Below, in pieces: positions 9,892 to 19,000 of a stretch of DNA of 64,000 bases. The notes beneath the pieces are model-generated. The model saw only the letters and a program-made list of their open reading frames with translations, ran no database searches and was not told where the DNA came from. Position numbers and translations under genes: made by a program. This DNA comes from Myxococcus xanthus (GTDB lineage: Bacteria; Myxococcota; Myxococcia; Myxococcales; Myxococcaceae), in the NCBI RefSeq assembly GCF_900106535.1, contig NZ_FNOH01000010.1, positions 277,753 through 341,752 of the forward strand, in the 5' to 3' direction. Numbering within the stretch: position 1 is the stretch's first letter; every line of letters starts with the position of its first letter.

Positions 9892-11589
9892 GTGACCACG
9901 TCTTCGCCCGAGTCTCCGCCCCCGCCGATTGCGCCGGTTGCGCCTCCTCGTCCCGAGCGCTCTGGAGGTGGCGCCGCGCTGGTCGCGGCCGGCATCCTTG
10001 CTTCCCGGCTGATGGGCCTGGTGCGCGAGCGCGTCTTCGCCCACTACCTGGGTAATACGGAGGTCGCGGCCGTCTTCAAGGCGGCGCTGCGCATTCCCAA
10101 CTTCCTGCAGAACCTGTTCGGCGAGGGCGTCCTCTCCGGCTCGTTCATTCCCGTCTACGCGCAGCTCTTGGGCCGCAAGGACACGGAGACGGCGGACCGG
10201 GTCGCGGGCGCCGTCTTCGGCATCCTGTCCCTGGTCACGGCGGTGGTGGTGGCGCTGGGCATGGTGTTCACCCCGCTGCTGGTGGATGCCATCGCGCCCG
10301 GTTTCCAGGGACAGGAGCGGGAGCTGGCCGTCCACCTGGTGCGCATCCTCTTCCCCGGCACAGGCATGCTGGTGCTGAGCGCCTGGTGCCTGGGCATCCT
10401 CAACAGCCACCGGCGCTTCCTCCTTTCGTACCTGGCGCCCGTCGTCTGGAACCTGGTCATCATCGCCGCGTTGGTGGCCGCGGGAGGCCGCTACGAGGAA
10501 GAGGCGTTGGTTTCGGTGCTGGCCTACGCCGTGGTGCTGGGCAGCTTCCTCCAGTTCGCGGTGCAGGTGCCCTCCGTCCTCAAGTTGATGGGCCGCTTCC
10601 GCCCGACGCTGTCGCTGGCGGCGGAGCCGGTGCGGCAGGTGTTGAAGAACTTCGGGCCGGTCGTGCTGGGGCGCGGCGTGGTCCAGTTCAGCGCGTGGGT
10701 GGACACGGCCTTCGCGTCACTCATCTCCAATCGCGCGCTGTCCTCGCTGCTCTACGCGCAGACCATCTACCTCATCCCGGTGAGCCTCTTTGGGATGGCG
10801 GTGTCCGCGGCGGAGTTGCCGGAGATGTCGCGCGCCACGGGGGAGGGCGCGGACGTGGCCGCCAGGTTGCGCCAACGCATCGACGGAGGCGCACGCCGCA
10901 TCTGCTTCTGGGTCGTCCCGTCGGCGGCGGCCTTCCTCTTCCTGGGGGACATGGTGGCGGCGGCGTTGCTGCAGACAGGGCGCTTCGATGCGGCGGACTC
11001 GCGCTACCTCTGGTACCTGCTGATGGGGGCGGCGCTGGGATTGGTGGCCTCCACGGTGGGGCGTCTCTATGCCTCCGCCTTCTATGCGCTGAAGGATCCG
11101 AAGACGCCGCTGCGCTTCGCGGTGGTGCGCGTGCTGGTGGGTACCCTGGGCGCATGGGTGCTGGGCCTGTGGCTGCCGGGATGGCTGGGGGTGCCGCAGC
11201 ACCTGGGCGCGTTGGGCCTCACCCTGGCCAGCGGCCTGGTGGCCTGGCTGGAGGCGGGACTGCTGCGCCGCAAGCTGGTGAAGCAGCTCGGGCCGGTCGG
11301 CGTCCCGTCTGGACTGCTGCCTCGCTTGTGGGGCGCCGCGGTGGTGGCTGGATTGGTGGCGGTGGGCATCAAGGTGGGCCTCACCTCGCTGCTCGGGCCG
11401 ATGCCCGGTGTGTCGGCGGAGTGGGGGGGGGGCTTCCTGATGCCGCCGCGCCTGCACCCCGTTCTGGGCTTCGCGGCGGTGGCGCTCCCGTTCGGTGCTG
11501 TTTATTTCGGGATGTCAGCGGCCTTGGGCATCCCAGAGGCGGGAACGGTGTTGCGCAAGGTGGGGCGGAAGCTGCGTCTGGTGCGCTAA
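9892..11589 (+). CDS. murJ: lipid II flippase MurJ
   Basis: 565-residue polytopic membrane protein with about 14 hydrophobic segments, a member of the MVF/MOP flippase family that moves lipid-linked peptidoglycan precursor across the inner membrane. The N-terminal signature LVAAGILASRLMGLVRERVFAHYLG and the AFKAALRIPNFLQNLFGEGVLSGSFIPVY-type region (here VAAVFKAALRIPNFLQNL...) are highly diagnostic. A proline-rich 25-residue N-terminal leader precedes the first helix. Translation starts at GTG 9892. It is transcribed divergently from encB, with about 105 bases between the two starts. Confidence 0.94.
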   Translation: MTTSSPESPPPPIAPVAPPRPERSGGGAALVAAGILASRLMGLVRERVFAHYLGNTEVAAVFKAALRIPNFLQNLFGEGVLSGSFIPVYAQLLGRKDTETADRVAGAVFGILSLVTAVVVALGMVFTPLLVDAIAPGFQGQERELAVHLVRILFPGTGMLVLSAWCLGILNSHRRFLLSYLAPVVWNLVIIAALVAAGGRYEEEALVSVLAYAVVLGSFLQFAVQVPSVLKLMGRFRPTLSLAAEPVRQVLKNFGPVVLGRGVVQFSAWVDTAFASLISNRALSSLLYAQTIYLIPVSLFGMAVSAAELPEMSRATGEGADVAARLRQRIDGGARRICFWVVPSAAAFLFLGDMVAAALLQTGRFDAADSRYLWYLLMGAALGLVASTVGRLYASAFYALKDPKTPLRFAVVRVLVGTLGAWVLGLWLPGWLGVPQHLGALGLTLASGLVAWLEAGLLRRKLVKQLGPVGVPSGLLPRLWGAAVVAGLVAVGIKVGLTSLLGPMPGVSAEWGGGFLMPPRLHPVLGFAAVALPFGAVYFGMSAALGIPEAGTVLRKVGRKLRLVR

Positions 11590-11825
11590 CCACCTGGGAT
11601 TGCTTGGCTCCCTGCCTGGTAAACGGCCGCTATTTGGTGTTGCAAGCATCGGGTCCGGGATGCTCTGACGGGGTGCCTCCGTTATGGTCGGAGCGTTGGC
11701 GTCAACGGCATGTGCGTCATCTGGCTTCCTCCGGACATGGCGCGCGTGTAGAGTGCGCCGCCTTTTTCACCGGGGCCCGGCTTCTCGGGAAGCCAGGGTC
11801 GAATTCGCTTCAGGAAGGTCTCGCA

Positions 11826-13802
11826 GTGAGCGACGAGAAGAACGGTTCCAATTCTGGCGGGATGGGTCCCAAGAAGCCGAAGGCCACCTTCGGTGACGTG
11901 ATGCTCGGCATCCCTTCCGGGGGAGCTCGCAGCGAGGGCGGTCGGGGCGAACAGCGTGGCGGTGGCCGAGGAGGCGAGCGCAGCGGCGGTGGCCGTGGTG
12001 AGCGCGAGGCCCAGCCGCGTCCGGCGGGTGGTTCGCCGCGCGACGAGCGGGGGCCCCGTGGCGGGGGCGAGCGCCGTGGCGGAGGCGACCGTCGTCCGTC
12101 GGGTCCCATGGTCGTCGTGAAGCGGGCGTCGGGTGCCATCGAGACGCGCGGCCCGGTGGGGGATGCTCCCGCCGAGGCGACCGCGACGGCCGAGGAGACG
12201 ACCGCCGCCGCCGAATCCTCCGCCGCGACGCCGGCCCCCACGCCGCGTCCGGTCATTCCGACGCCGGCGCCGACCAGCGCGCTGTATGAGGAAGTTCCCG
12301 AGGCCCAGTCCTTCGCCGAGATGTTCGAGGCTCAGGCGAAGGAGGGGGGGACGCCCAGCCGCAAGGGCCTGCGCGTGGGCGAGAAGGTCCGTGGCACCAT
12401 CTTCCAGCTCGGCGCGGACACCGCGTTCGTGTCCGTGGAAGGCGCGGCCAAGAGCGAGGCGATGATCGAGCTTCGCGAGCTGAAGGACGACGAGGGCATC
12501 CTGCGCTTCGGCGTGGGTGACACCATCGACGCGCACGTGGTGGAGGTGGGGGCCAAGGGCATCCTGCTCAGCCGCGCGCTGGCCAAGGGCAGCGCGAACC
12601 TGGCCCTGCTGGCCGAGGCCCGCGCTTCCGGCATGCCCGTCGAAGGCCTGGTGCTGAGCGTGAACAAGGGCGGTGTGGAGGTCGCCATCGGTGACATCCG
12701 CGCGTTCTGCCCCATCAGCCAGTTGGACCTGCGCTACGTGGAGAAGCCGGACCAGTTCATCGGTGAGAAGCTCCAGTTCCGCGTGAGCGAGGTCCGCGAG
12801 CGCAACGTGGTGCTGTCGCGCCGCTCGCTGCTGGAGGACGAGCAGCGGCAGCTGGCCGCGGAGACGCGCAAGAACCTGGCCCAGGGCAAGATCGTCAAGG
12901 GCAAGGTCACCGGCGTGCGCGACTTCGGCGTGTTCGTGGACCTGGGCGGCGTGGAGGGAATGATTCCCGTCTCCGAGCTCTCGTACACCCGCGTCGGCCA
13001 CCCGAGCGACGTGGTGAAGGTCGGCGATGACGTTGAGGTCGAGATCCTCCGCATGGAGGCCGGCCAGCCCAACTCGCCGGACAAGTCCAAGCAGAAGGAG
13101 CGCATCACGCTGTCCATGCGCTCGCGCCAGGAGGATCCGTTCCAGAAGGCGCTGTCCGAAATCAAGGAAGGCGACCGCCTCCAGGGCAAGGTCGTCCGCC
13201 TGCAGCAGTTCGGCGCCTTCGTGGAGCTGCGTCCGGGCGTGGACGGTCTGGTCCACATCTCCGCGCTCAGCGACCGCCGCATCGCACACCCGCGCGACGT
13301 GGTGAAGGAAGGGGAGACCATCTGGGTGTCGGTGGAGAAGATCGACACGCAGGAGAAGCGCATCGGCCTGCGTCGCATCTCCGAGGAAGAGGCGCAGCGT
13401 CCTCCCGAGGAGCGCACGGCGCCCGCCGCTGAAGCCGCCGCTCCGGCGCAGCCCGCCACGCCCCGTCCCAAGGTGGGCCAGGTCGTCGTGGGCAAGGTGG
13501 ACCGCATCGAGCCCTACGGCGTGTTCCTCGCGTTCCCGGGCGGCAAGGGCTTGCTGCCCGCGAGCGAGACGGGCACCGAGCGTGGCACCGACCTGCGCAA
13601 GCACTACTCGCTGGGCCAGGAGGTGAAGGTGGCCATCCTGGACATCGACGCGTCCGGGAAGATCCGCCTGTCCGTCACCGCCGCCATCCGCGCGGAGGAG
13701 CGCGCCGAGGTGGAGGCCTGGCAGAAGACGCAGCAGCCGCAGGGCGCGGGCAAGAAGGGCTTCGGCACCTTCGCGGATCTGCTCAGCAAGGCGCGCAAGT
13801 AA
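11826..13802 (+). CDS. S1-domain RNA-binding protein with RG-rich N-terminus
   Basis: 658 residues from GTG 11826, with AGGAAGG upstream; an open frame running much further upstream is only the murJ shadow. Residues about 25-120 are rich in Arg, Gly, Glu and Pro (GGRGEQRGGGRGGERSGGG), likely disordered. Five S1 OB-folds follow: GEKVRGTIFQLG, VEGLVLSVNKGGVEVAI, GKIVKGKVTGVRDFGVFVDL, GDRLQGKVVRLQQFGAFVEL and GQVVVGKVDRIEPYGVFLAF. Related to ribosomal protein S1 but with a different domain count and an unusual RG-rich leader. Probably binds single-stranded RNA or mRNA; whether it is the ribosomal S1 or a paralogue cannot be told here. Confidence 0.85.
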   Translation: MSDEKNGSNSGGMGPKKPKATFGDVMLGIPSGGARSEGGRGEQRGGGRGGERSGGGRGEREAQPRPAGGSPRDERGPRGGGERRGGGDRRPSGPMVVVKRASGAIETRGPVGDAPAEATATAEETTAAAESSAATPAPTPRPVIPTPAPTSALYEEVPEAQSFAEMFEAQAKEGGTPSRKGLRVGEKVRGTIFQLGADTAFVSVEGAAKSEAMIELRELKDDEGILRFGVGDTIDAHVVEVGAKGILLSRALAKGSANLALLAEARASGMPVEGLVLSVNKGGVEVAIGDIRAFCPISQLDLRYVEKPDQFIGEKLQFRVSEVRERNVVLSRRSLLEDEQRQLAAETRKNLAQGKIVKGKVTGVRDFGVFVDLGGVEGMIPVSELSYTRVGHPSDVVKVGDDVEVEILRMEAGQPNSPDKSKQKERITLSMRSRQEDPFQKALSEIKEGDRLQGKVVRLQQFGAFVELRPGVDGLVHISALSDRRIAHPRDVVKEGETIWVSVEKIDTQEKRIGLRRISEEEAQRPPEERTAPAAEAAAPAQPATPRPKVGQVVVGKVDRIEPYGVFLAFPGGKGLLPASETGTERGTDLRKHYSLGQEVKVAILDIDASGKIRLSVTAAIRAEERAEVEAWQKTQQPQGAGKKGFGTFADLLSKARK

Positions 13803-13855
13803 TTCCCTGTCTCCAGCGCTGATTTCGTTGATGTGGTCAGCGCTGGAGAAAGGTG

Positions 13856-13884
13856 TTGACGGTCCAGGCGAGGGACGGTACTTA
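13856..13884 (+). promoter_or_regulatory. sigma-70-type promoter for the initiator tRNA cluster
   Basis: TTGACG at 13856-13861 and TACTTA at 13879-13884 are separated by 17 bases, with the first tRNA 19 bases beyond the -10 box. Confidence 0.7.
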
Positions 13885-13903
13885 CCGCCTCGCCTCTCTC
13901 TGC

Positions 13904-13978
<75 letters not shown>

Positions 13979-14044
13979 TCGTTGTTTTTCGAAGTCTGAT
14001 TGGAATCGCAGTCAGGTTTCGAGTAGTTGAGTCTCAAGACATGT

Positions 14045-14119
<75 letters not shown>

Positions 14120-14153
14120 TCGTTGCACGTTGAATCGCTGAACCCAAACATGA

Positions 14154-14228
<75 letters not shown>

Positions 14229-14233
14229 TCAGG

Positions 14234-14276
14234 TCGGCCCGGTCATTCTCATGGAATGGCCGGGCCGATTTCTTTT
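14234..14276 (+). terminator. terminator of the initiator tRNA cluster
   Basis: 14-base stem TCGGCCCGGTCATT / AATGGCCGGGCCGA (one G-T wobble) with a short loop, followed by TTTCTTTT. Starts 6 bases after the last tRNA. Confidence 0.9.
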
Positions 14277-14446
14277 GCGCGTCTCGACGCGGCGACTGTC
14301 CTCCGGCACGGCTGCCCATCGTCCGGCCGAGCGCGTTGTGTTCGCTGGTGAAGGCGTACCCGGCACCACGGTCCATCTTCCTCATAGGGGATTGCCCCCA
14401 CCGGTGATGCGCGGCTCACGCCGCCGACAACGACGAGGAGGAGTCC

Positions 14447-15391
14447 ATGGACGCCGACATCACGCATGTCCTGCTGGTCGGAGGTACGGGGCGTTTTGGC
14501 GGCAGGTTGGCGTCGGCGCTGCTGGCGCGTCCCGGCATCCACTTGCATGTGTTGGTACGTCCGGGCACGCGCAGCGACGCGCTGGTGCGTCTGGCGGAGC
14601 ATGGGGTGACGTTGGTGAGCGGGACGCTGGATGACATGCGCTCGCTCGATTCGGCCTTGGAGGGCGTGGATGCGGTGGTCTCCGCCGTGAGCGGACCACC
14701 CGAGGTGCAAGTGGCAGGGCAACTCCGGTTGCTGGACTCCGCGCGGCGGCATGGCGTCATCCGCTTCATCCCTTCGGACTACTCGCTGGACTACACCGAC
14801 GCGGACGCGGGTGACGCCTTCATGGATGCGCACCGCCGTGTCGCGGACGCCGTGGTGAAGAGCGGCGTGCCGCACTCCTTCGTCCTCTGCGGCGCGTTCA
14901 TGGAGACGGCGCTGTCGCCGCAGGCGCAGGTGTTCGACTTTGAGCGCGGCGTTGTCTCGTACTGGGGCACGGGGGACGAGCCCTTCGACGTCACCGCGAT
15001 GGCGGATGCGGCGCGTTGGGTGGCGGAGGTGGTGGTGGATCCTCACGCCGCGGGCCGGCGGCTGGAGTTCGTGGGGGACGTGGCGACGGTGAATGACGTG
15101 GCCGCCCTGTACGAAGCGCTGACCGGTCAGCGCCTGCGCCGCCTGTGCAGGGGGAGTGTGGAGGACCTTCGCCGGCAGCTCGTGCGCGCACGGCCCGAAG
15201 GCGTGTCCGTTCAGGTGTCTTCAGCGGAGCTGAGTCTGCTCTCGCAGCTTGCGGGGAAGGGGAGACTGCGCGAACCGGCAAATGCCGAGTACCCGCGGCT
15301 CCGGCCCATGACGCTGCGCGACTTCCTTGAAGCACGGTGGATGGTGTCGACATCCGCGCGGGCGACGTTGCCACTCGCTTCACAGCCGTAG
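14447..15391 (+). CDS. NmrA-like NAD(P)-binding Rossmann-fold protein
   Basis: 314 residues of the atypical short-chain dehydrogenase/isoflavone-reductase (NmrA, PCBER-like) type. The dinucleotide-binding GxxGxxG motif is at residues 12-18 (VGGTGRFGG), followed by the acidic/arginine switch region VLVRPGTR, which suggests NADPH. AVVSAVSGP, the FIPSDYSLDY segment and the C-terminal VTAMADAARWVAEVV match the family. The substrate is unknown; such proteins are either small-molecule reductases or redox-sensing regulators. It stands alone, about 170 bases after the tRNA terminator. Confidence 0.85.
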   Translation: MDADITHVLLVGGTGRFGGRLASALLARPGIHLHVLVRPGTRSDALVRLAEHGVTLVSGTLDDMRSLDSALEGVDAVVSAVSGPPEVQVAGQLRLLDSARRHGVIRFIPSDYSLDYTDADAGDAFMDAHRRVADAVVKSGVPHSFVLCGAFMETALSPQAQVFDFERGVVSYWGTGDEPFDVTAMADAARWVAEVVVDPHAAGRRLEFVGDVATVNDVAALYEALTGQRLRRLCRGSVEDLRRQLVRARPEGVSVQVSSAELSLLSQLAGKGRLREPANAEYPRLRPMTLRDFLEARWMVSTSARATLPLASQP

Positions 15392-15420
15392 CCCGCGAGC
15401 ATCGCGGACACTCGGTGGAG

Positions 15421-15768
15421 TCAGCGCGTCTCGGTGGCGGTGCGCTGCGGGCTCGGGTCGCACGCCAGCAGGGCGCACTGCGTCGCGGGCGCGCACTGAT
15501 CATCACAGCAGCGCAGATGTCCCCAGGGGCAGCCACGGGATGTGGCCGTGCTGTTTTTCTCCTCGGAGGCGGATTGCGTCGCGCTGCCTGAGTCCTTCGC
15601 ACCTCCGTTGCCGCGCGACATGGACTCAGGTGTCGCTTTACCCGGGTCCATGGTGGCTTCGGCACGCGGGAACGGGCGTTCCGCGGTGCCCAGACACCCA
15701 GTCGCGCCAAGCACAAGTGCCCAGAACACCACTCCCCAGGGCCCTGCGCGTCCATAACCCGTGCTCAT
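15421..15768 (-). CDS. small cysteine-rich lipoprotein, unknown function
   Basis: 115 residues with an N-terminal hydrophobic stretch ending in the lipobox LGATGC, so the mature protein should start at Cys25 and be lipid-anchored. The middle is Ser/Gly/Thr-rich and likely disordered; the C-terminal 35 residues hold six cysteines (RGCPWGHLRCCDDQCAPATQC...), suggesting a small disulfide-bonded domain. No family recognised. Divergent from the M36 protease, sharing its regulatory region. Confidence 0.65.
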   Translation of the reverse strand: MSTGYGRAGPWGVVFWALVLGATGCLGTAERPFPRAEATMDPGKATPESMSRGNGGAKDSGSATQSASEEKNSTATSRGCPWGHLRCCDDQCAPATQCALLACDPSPQRTATETR

Positions 15769-15880
15769 GGCTCCCCCATGTTCGACGCAACCTGCCGTAA
15801 TTGCGGAATTCTGCGCTCCATTGGAAAAAATGCGGCATGTCGCCTTTTAACTTACATCCGATCGGGCACTAATCTCTCCG

Positions 15881-15903
15881 CCAGGTGACAATCTGTCACT
15901 TGG
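15881..15903. promoter_or_regulatory. inverted-repeat operator candidate
   Basis: CCAGGTGACA-ATC-TGTCACTTGG forms a 10+3+10 palindrome with one mismatch. It lies between the divergent lipoprotein gene and the M36 protease gene, about 105 bases upstream of the latter's start and in a locally AT-richer segment. A dimeric helix-turn-helix regulator is the natural reading; the protein is unknown. Confidence 0.55.
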
Positions 15904-16008
15904 TCGCCTTCTGACCGTGACTGGGAGTTTCGGCGATGGGGCCGGAACCTTGGACCCAGGCTGTAAGGAGGGCGACCACCCCCGCCGTCGTAAATGGAGT
16001 TTCCCCAC

Positions 16009-19000
16009 GTGAGAAGGTTGGTTGCCACGCTGTCCGGGCTTGCCCTGGTACTGTCCGGTACCAGTTCCGTCGCCCGGACGCTGCCGAACTATGATGCACT
16101 CCAGGACGCGAAGCCCGCGGGCCGTGCCGCCGCGGGATTCAAGCCGGTCAACAGCAGCCTGAAGGGGGCGCGGGTCGCCCACAAGGACTCGCTGACCGGT
16201 TCCCCGACGTTCATCTGGACGCACCCGACCTCGGAGCAGACGAAGCTCCGTGGCGAGTACGCGAAGATGTCTCCCGCCAAGGCGGCGCTGGCGCAGATTT
16301 CTGCCCACGCTCCTCTCTACGGTCTCGCTTCGTTTGAGGCCGCGGGCGCGACGGTCACCAACGTCAGCACCAACACGCAGGGCGTGAAGGTCGTGACGCT
16401 GGCCCAGGAGTCCTCGGGAATCGAGGTCTTCCGCCAGTCGCTGAAGGTGCTGCTGAACAAGCACAATCAGGTGGTTGCCATCTCCGGCAGCCTCTCCAAG
16501 CACGGTTCCGCGGAGATCCCCAAGGGCAAGGCGCGCTTCACCGTGCCCGCGACCGAGGCGATCGCCGTGGCCTACAAGGACCTCACGGGCGCCGCGCTGG
16601 ACCGCAACCTGCTCACCCGCGTGAGCGACGCGAAGAAGGGCGACAAGTACTCGCACTTCACGCTGGCCAGCTACGCGCGTCCGCTCGAGGAGGGGTTTGT
16701 CATCCCCGCCCGCGCGAAGCAGGTCTACTTCCCGCTGCCTGGCAAGCTGGTCCCCGCGTACTACGTGGAGATCAACACGAGCCGCGCGAACAGCGTGGAC
16801 TCGGACTACTTCGCGTACGTCATCTCCGCCACCGACGGTCAGTTGCTGATGCGCAACAACCTGACGGCGCACGCGGAGTTCAGCTACCGCGTGTTCTCGG
16901 ACACGACGCCGCCGTACACCCCGCACGACGGTCCGATCGGCAGCGGCGGTACGCCGCACCCGACCGGCAACCCGGACGGCTACCAGTCGCCGTACGTTCC
17001 GGCGAACCTGATCACCCTCGAGAGCCTCCCGTTCAGCCGGAACGATCCCTGGCTGCCGGACGGCGCGACGGAGACGCAGGGTAACAACGTCGACGCGTAC
17101 GCGGACCTCGCCGATCCGGACTACTACAGCCCCGGCGACCTCCGTGCTTCCGTCACGGCCCCGGGCGTGTTCGACCGGATCATCGACTTCGGCATCCAGC
17201 CGAACGCCAACAACGAGCAGATCGCCGCGGCGACGACGAGCCTGTTCTTCCTGAACAACTGGCTCCACGACTGGTACTACGACGCCGGGTTCGACGAGGC
17301 CTCCGGCAACGCCCAGCATGACAACTTCGGGCGTGGCGGCGTGGGCGGTGACCGTCTGCATGCGCAGGCGCAGGACTACAGCGGCACCGACAACGCCAAC
17401 ATGCGCACGCCGGCGGACGGTGCGTCGCCGCGCATGCAGATGTACCTGTTCGCCGGGGCGCGCAACTCGCGTCTGACGGCGAACGCTCCGGCGGAGGTCG
17501 CGGGTGACTACGAGGGTGGCGTCTCCTCCACCTTCGGTCCGCAGACCTTCAACGTCACCGGCGACGTGGTCGCGGCGCTGGATGCCGCCAACACCGCCGG
17601 CCCGACGGACCGTGACGGCTGCACCGCGCTGACCAACGCGGCCGAGGTCGTTGGCAAGATCGCCATCATCGACCGCGGCACCTGCGGCTTCGTCGACAAG
17701 GTGACCAACGCGCAGAACGCGGGCGCCATCGGCGTCATCATCCACGACAACGTCGCGGGTCCCACGATCGACCTGGGCGGCGACTCCACCACCATCACCA
17801 TCCCCACGCTTCGCGTGAACCTGGATGATGGCAACGTGCTGCGCAGCGGCCTGCCGGCGCTCAACGTCACCCTGTGGCGTGGCCCGACCGCGTGGATCGA
17901 CGGCACCATCGACAACGCCATCGTGGCGCACGAGTGGGGCCACTACATCAGCAACCGCCTTGTCGCGAACTCGTCCGGTCTGGTGAACAACCAGGGCCGC
18001 TCGATGGGCGAGGGCTGGGGTGACTTCACCGCCCTGCTGATGATGGTTCGCGCCGAGGACATCAACGTCCCGTCCAACGCGAACTGGAACGGCGCCTACG
18101 CCGCCGCGGGCTACGCCACGCGCGCGGACGCGAACTCCGAGTTCTTCGGTATCCGCCGTGGCACGTACTCGTCGGACCAGACCAAGAACGCGCTGTCGTT
18201 CCGTCACATCATGGACGGCGTGGCGCTGCCCACGGGTGTGCCGTTCAACGGCAACACGGGTCAGCCGAACTCGCAGGTTCACAACTCCGGCGAGATCTGG
18301 GCGACGATGCTGTGGGAGTGCTACACGTCGCTGCTCCGCGCGCATCCGTTCCAGGAGGCGCAGGACCGGATGAAGAGCTACCTGGTGAACGGGTACAAGC
18401 TCACGCCGGCGGCCCCCACGTACCTGGAGGCGCGTGACGCCGTCATCGCGGCGGCCTACGCCAACGACCCGGCGGACGCCGAGCGGTTCTGGACGGCCTT
18501 CGCCAAGCGCGGCGCGGGCGTCGGCGCCGTGGCTCCGGACCGCTACTCCACGAACCACGCCGGTGTCGTGGAGAGCTTCGTGGTCGGTTCGGCCATCCAG
18601 ATTGTGTCGGCCGAGTTCATCGACGACGTCGAGGCTGGCTCGTGCGACCTCGACGGCATCCTGGACAACGGTGAGACGGGCCGCATCGAGGTCACCGTGC
18701 GCAACGCGGGCGCACTGCCTGCGTCCGCCTCCAGCGTCAACCTGTCCTCCGCCTTCTCGGGTCTCGAGTTCGGCAACGGTGGTCAGGCAAGCTTCCCGGC
18801 CATCCCCGTGTTCGGTACGGCCACGGTCTCCATCCCGGTCTCGCTCACGGGCGCGACGGGCCAGCAGGACGTGACCATCGACATCGCGGCGCGTGATGCG
18901 GGCCAGGCGATCCCCGGCGACATCACGGACAGCATCATCCTCACGACGCACTTCGACGAGCGTGAGAACTCCTCCAACATCGAGGACGTTCAGATCTCCC

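Noticed and set aside
10386..11825. In-frame 480-codon N-terminal extension of the S1 protein
   Set aside because: It overlaps murJ in another frame, is Gly/Ala/Arg-rich noise, and the GTG at 11826 has a good ribosome-binding site.
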